DNA of 8,787 bases from contig DATJWY010000259.1 of assembly GCA_035500775.1 (NCBI GenBank), positions 1 to 8,787 of the forward strand, read 5' to 3'. A model generated the notes under the pieces. That model saw only the letters and a program-made list of their open reading frames with translations, did no database searches and had not been told where the DNA came from. The stretch's first letter is position 1. Each line of letters starts with the position of its first letter. The translations under genes and the position numbers were made by a program. Positions 6,187 to 8,787 of this stretch are shown here, piece after piece. This DNA is from DATJWY01 sp035500775 (GTDB taxonomy: Bacteria; Pseudomonadota; Alphaproteobacteria; Acetobacterales; Acetobacteraceae).

Positions 6187-7913
6187 TCGACGACGCCCGC
6201 ACCCTTCCCGCCGGGGCAACGCTGGAGACGGAGCTGTGCATCGTCGGTGCCGGCGCCGCCGGCATCACCCTCGCCCTCGCCTGTGCCGAGGCCGGCTTGC
6301 GCGTGCTGCTGCTGGAATCCGGCGGGTTCGACGCGGAGCCGGAGACGCAGGCGCTCTATGCCGGCGCGGTCGCCGGCCCGGCGCTGCACAGCCCGCCCGA
6401 CACTTATCGCGTCCGCCGTTTCGGCGGCTCCACCACGCTCTGGGGCGGGCGCTGCGTGCCGTTCGACCCGATCGATTTCGAGCGCCGCCCCTGGATGGCG
6501 GAAAGCGGCTGGCCGATCAGCCATGCCGACCTGCTGCCGTACTACCCGGCCGCGAACGCGCTCTGCGAGGCCGGGGACTTCGCCTACACCGCGAAGGCGG
6601 CGTTCCCGGCCGGAATGCGGGCGCTGATCCCCGGTTTCGCGAGCGATTTCTTCACCAGCGATACGCTGGAACGCTTCAGTTGCCCGACCGATTTCGGCCG
6701 CCGCTACCGCCACCGCCTCGCCGCGAGCCGCGCTATCCGCGTGCTGCTGCACGCCAATGTGGTGGGGATCGAGACGACGCCGGACGGCGCGACGGTGCGG
6801 AGCCTGACCGCCCGCGCCCTGGACCGCCCCGCCTTCCAGGTCCGCGCCCGGCTGTTCGTGCTCGCCATGGGCGGGCTGGAGATCCCGCGCCTGCTGCTCG
6901 CCTGCCGCGACACGCAGGCCGAGGGGATCGGCAACGCGCACGGCCTGCTCGGCCGGCATTACATGTGCCACATCGCCGGCACGCTCGGAGCGCTGCGCCT
7001 CGCCGCCCCCGCCGCCACGATCTGGCACGGCTACCAGATCTCGGATGACGGCATTTATTGCCGCCGCCGCCTGGCGCTGACCGAGGCGGCGCAACGGCGG
7101 CTCGGCATCGGCAATTGCATCATCCGGCTGCATCACCCGCGCATCCCGGACCCGGCGCACCGCACCGGCGCGCTCTCGGCGATCTATCTGGCACGGCGCT
7201 GGATCAGCTACGAATACGGCAAGCGCCTGGCCGGGGGAGAGCCGGAAACGCGCGCGCTCTGGCTCCGGCATGCGCGCAACATCGCCGCCGATGCCGGCGG
7301 CGTCGCCGGCTTCGCCCTGCACTGGCTACGGCGGCGGGTGCTCGCCGAGCGCAAATTCCCCTCCGTCATCATCCGGCCGCGCAGCAACGTGTTCAGCCTC
7401 GACATCCATGCCGAGCAGGAACCCAATACGCTGAGCCGGGTTACGCTGACGCGGGAGACGGACCGGCTCGGCCTGCCGCGCCTTCGCGTGGACTGGCGCC
7501 ATACGGCGGAGGATCTGCGCACCGTCTCGGCCACGGTGGCGGCGCTCGCCGAGGCGATCGCCTCCGGCGGGCATGGGCAACTCGCTTACGACCCGGAGGA
7601 GATCGCGGCGGCGATGCTGCGCGACGGGGCCTATGGCGGGCACCATCTGGGCACGGCGCGCATGGCCGCCTCGCCCCGGCAAGGCGTGGTGGACGCGAAC
7701 TGCCGCGTGCATGGCATGCACAACCTCTATTTGGCCGGCGGCGCGGTGTTCGCGACATCGAGCCAGGCCAACCCCACCCTGACCATCGTCGCGCTGGCCC
7801 TGCGGCTGGCGGACCGGCTGCGACAGGCGTTGCGCGGCGGCATCCGGCTGGAAGCGGCGACGCAGCCGGCGCCGGCGCGGCGGACGGAGACGGCGGCCCC
7901 CTGCCCCGGCTGA
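6183..7913 (+). CDS. GMC-family FAD-dependent oxidoreductase
   Basis: The product is a 576-residue flavoenzyme of the glucose-methanol-choline family, which oxidises an alcohol or sugar hydroxyl by hydride transfer to FAD. The dinucleotide loop is VGAGAAG (21-27) with the acidic end LLLESGG downstream. GGSTTLWGG (81-89) is the family's flavin-contacting motif, and the C-terminal domain carries GGHHLGTARM and SSQANPTLTIVALALR. His487 (or 488) and Asn530 occupy the usual active-site pair, about 43 residues apart as in choline oxidase. No signal peptide or heme motif is seen, so a cytoplasmic enzyme is likely. Length is typical. The ATG overlaps the glycosyltransferase stop as ATGA, so the two are almost certainly co-transcribed. 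The last 25 residues are Ala/Pro/Arg-rich and probably disordered. The substrate is unknown; an alcohol, a sugar or a glycan intermediate made with the neighbouring transferase is an inference only. Confidence 0.9.
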   Translation: MIDDARTLPAGATLETELCIVGAGAAGITLALACAEAGLRVLLLESGGFDAEPETQALYAGAVAGPALHSPPDTYRVRRFGGSTTLWGGRCVPFDPIDFERRPWMAESGWPISHADLLPYYPAANALCEAGDFAYTAKAAFPAGMRALIPGFASDFFTSDTLERFSCPTDFGRRYRHRLAASRAIRVLLHANVVGIETTPDGATVRSLTARALDRPAFQVRARLFVLAMGGLEIPRLLLACRDTQAEGIGNAHGLLGRHYMCHIAGTLGALRLAAPAATIWHGYQISDDGIYCRRRLALTEAAQRRLGIGNCIIRLHHPRIPDPAHRTGALSAIYLARRWISYEYGKRLAGGEPETRALWLRHARNIAADAGGVAGFALHWLRRRVLAERKFPSVIIRPRSNVFSLDIHAEQEPNTLSRVTLTRETDRLGLPRLRVDWRHTAEDLRTVSATVAALAEAIASGGHGQLAYDPEEIAAAMLRDGAYGGHHLGTARMAASPRQGVVDANCRVHGMHNLYLAGGAVFATSSQANPTLTIVALALRLADRLRQALRGGIRLEAATQPAPARRTETAAPCPG

Positions 7914-8031
7914 CCCCGCGGCCGGAACCGGGCGCACTATGCGGGGATGAAAAGGTTACTTCCCAAGCCGGGAGCCATGCGCCAATTTCCCAGGCAGGAA
8001 CAGGCGCCACGCGCGCGCCCGGGCAAGCCGT

Positions 8032-8036
8032 AGGGA
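8032..8036 (+). promoter_or_regulatory. Ribosome binding site of petA
   Basis: AGGGA is centred ten bases before the ATG at 8045, leaving eight bases between. It sets the petA start, since the reading frame stays open upstream through the GMC gene region without coding character. No clear promoter was found in the 131-bp gap before it. Confidence 0.55.
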
Positions 8037-8044
8037 AGCGAGCG

Positions 8045-8704
8045 ATGTCCTCAACCACTCATCCCACCCCGCCCCTGCCTGGACAGGGCCCGGGCCAGAA
8101 GCGCCGCGATTTCCTGACCCTGGTGGCTGGCGCGGGGGCCGCGATCGGCGTGGGCGCCATCACCTGGCCGTTCATCGACAGCATGGAGCCCGCCGCCGAC
8201 ACGCTCGCCGCCGGCGAGCCCCTCGATGTCGATATCAGCAAGCTGGCGCCCGGTCAGCAGATCGTCGTCGTCTGGCGCGGCAAGCCGATCTTCATCGTCA
8301 ACCGCTCCCCGGAGGCGCTGAAGACCCTGCAGGACAAATCCCTGCTCGACGTGCTCAGCGATCCGAACTCGAGCGTGCGCCAGCAGCCCGCCTACGCGGA
8401 GAATTGGCACCGCTCCGCCACCCCGGAAATCGCGGTGATCGTCGGCGTTTGCACCCATCTCGGCTGCGTGCCCATCTATCTGCCCAATCCGAACGCGACC
8501 GACCCGGCGCCGAACTGGCCGGGCGGCTATTTCTGCCCCTGTCATGGCTCGAAATACGATCTCGCCGGGCGGGTCTATGCCGGCGTGCCGGCGCCGTACA
8601 ACCTGCCGGTGCCGCCGTACCACATGGTCAACGACAAGACCGTCCGCATCGGCGAGAACCCGCCGGGTCAGAATTTCGACCTGAGCTCGATCGTGCAGAT
8701 CTGA
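8045..8704 (+). CDS. petA: Ubiquinol-cytochrome c reductase Rieske iron-sulfur subunit
   Basis: This 219-residue protein is the Rieske subunit of cytochrome bc1 (complex III). It takes electrons from ubiquinol and passes them to cytochrome c1 at the periplasmic side of the inner membrane. The N-terminus has a twin-arginine motif KRRDFL (19-24) followed by one hydrophobic segment (about 25-45), which acts as Tat signal and uncleaved membrane anchor in this family. The cluster-binding loops are CTHLGC (136-141) and CPCHGS (164-169): Cys136, His138, Cys164 and His167 are the 2Fe-2S ligands, and Cys141 and Cys166 form the disulfide. GGYFCPCHGSKYDLAGRV and the Pro-rich PAPYNLPVPPY are classic. The linker between the two cluster loops is somewhat long and includes NPNATDPAPNWPGG, as in alphaproteobacterial forms. 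It would normally be followed by petB and petC; neither begins inside the window. Confidence 0.97.
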   Translation: MSSTTHPTPPLPGQGPGQKRRDFLTLVAGAGAAIGVGAITWPFIDSMEPAADTLAAGEPLDVDISKLAPGQQIVVVWRGKPIFIVNRSPEALKTLQDKSLLDVLSDPNSSVRQQPAYAENWHRSATPEIAVIVGVCTHLGCVPIYLPNPNATDPAPNWPGGYFCPCHGSKYDLAGRVYAGVPAPYNLPVPPYHMVNDKTVRIGENPPGQNFDLSSIVQI

Positions 8705-8727
8705 CCGTCCGGGACCGCAGGGAAGCT

Positions 8728-8782
8728 GCGGGGCTCTGCCCCGCGCCCCGTCACGCGCAGGCGTGCCTTCGCACGACGGGGC
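8728..8782. repeat. Palindromic element downstream of petA, copy D
   Basis: A 7-bp stem pairs 8728-8734 (GCGGGGC) with 8738-8744 around TCT. Directly after it an 8-bp outer stem pairs 8745-8752 (GCCCCGTC) with 8775-8782, enclosing short inner stems such as GTGC/GCAC (8763-8766 with 8771-8774). The first hairpin resembles the outer hairpin of copy B (GGGCTCCGCCC against GGGGCTCTGCCCC), so it may be a diverged member of the same family. It begins 24 bases after the petA stop. No T-tract follows, so it is not called a terminator, though it could still end or attenuate transcription or protect the 3' end. Confidence 0.6.
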
Positions 8783-8787
8783 CTTGA

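Noticed and set aside
7058..8044. The petA frame is open far upstream, giving a 548-residue frame that could look like a fusion with petA.
   Set aside because: The upstream part is a shifted reading of the GMC gene, and petA has its own ATG, ribosome site and Tat signal at 8045.
8763..8787. A GTG at 8763 open to the window end as a possible start of petB.
   Set aside because: It lies inside a palindrome, has no ribosome site, and the residues do not resemble a cytochrome b N-terminus.
1..8787. tRNA, rRNA, CRISPR array, transposase, toxin-antitoxin or phage genes.
   Set aside because: No cloverleaf with a T-loop, no regularly spaced direct repeats, and no such protein motifs were found on either strand.

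Overview
The window reads as chromosomal DNA of a GC-rich (roughly 70% by eye) alphaproteobacterium. Three things suggest Acetobacteraceae or a close relative: an alphaproteobacterial-type Rieske protein of cytochrome bc1, an RhlE-like DEAD-box helicase with long charged tails, and paired-hairpin intergenic repeats of a kind I associate with that family from memory. No search was run, so the taxonomy is inference.

Layout. Positions 1-84 hold two back-to-back hairpins just after the end of the first gene. Three genes then lie on the minus strand, transcribed right to left: an epimerase-like short-chain dehydrogenase (3610-4662), a DEAD-box RNA helicase (1562-3436) and an RlmD/TrmA-family RNA (uracil-C5) methyltransferase (85-1404). 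A 390-bp divergent intergenic region (4663-5052) contains an AT-rich core and a large imperfect inverted repeat. Three genes follow on the plus strand: a family-4-like glycosyltransferase (5053-6186), a GMC flavin oxidoreductase overlapping it by four bases (6183-7913), and the Rieske iron-sulfur subunit petA (8045-8704). After petA the window ends in further strong palindromes.

How the genes relate. The helicase and the methyltransferase both act in RNA metabolism and probably ribosome assembly. The glycosyltransferase and GMC enzyme overlap as ATGA and probably form a small operon for making or modifying a glycoconjugate or polysaccharide. petA would normally be the first gene of petABC, but no petB start is visible in the last 83 bases. 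The dehydrogenase is of unknown substrate.

Most of the window is ordinary housekeeping and small accessory content; I see no defence system, CRISPR array, tRNA, rRNA or transposase. The most interesting structure is the non-coding repeat family. Two copies face each other between 4855 and 5055, and the outer end of one coincides with the probable start codon of the glycosyltransferase.
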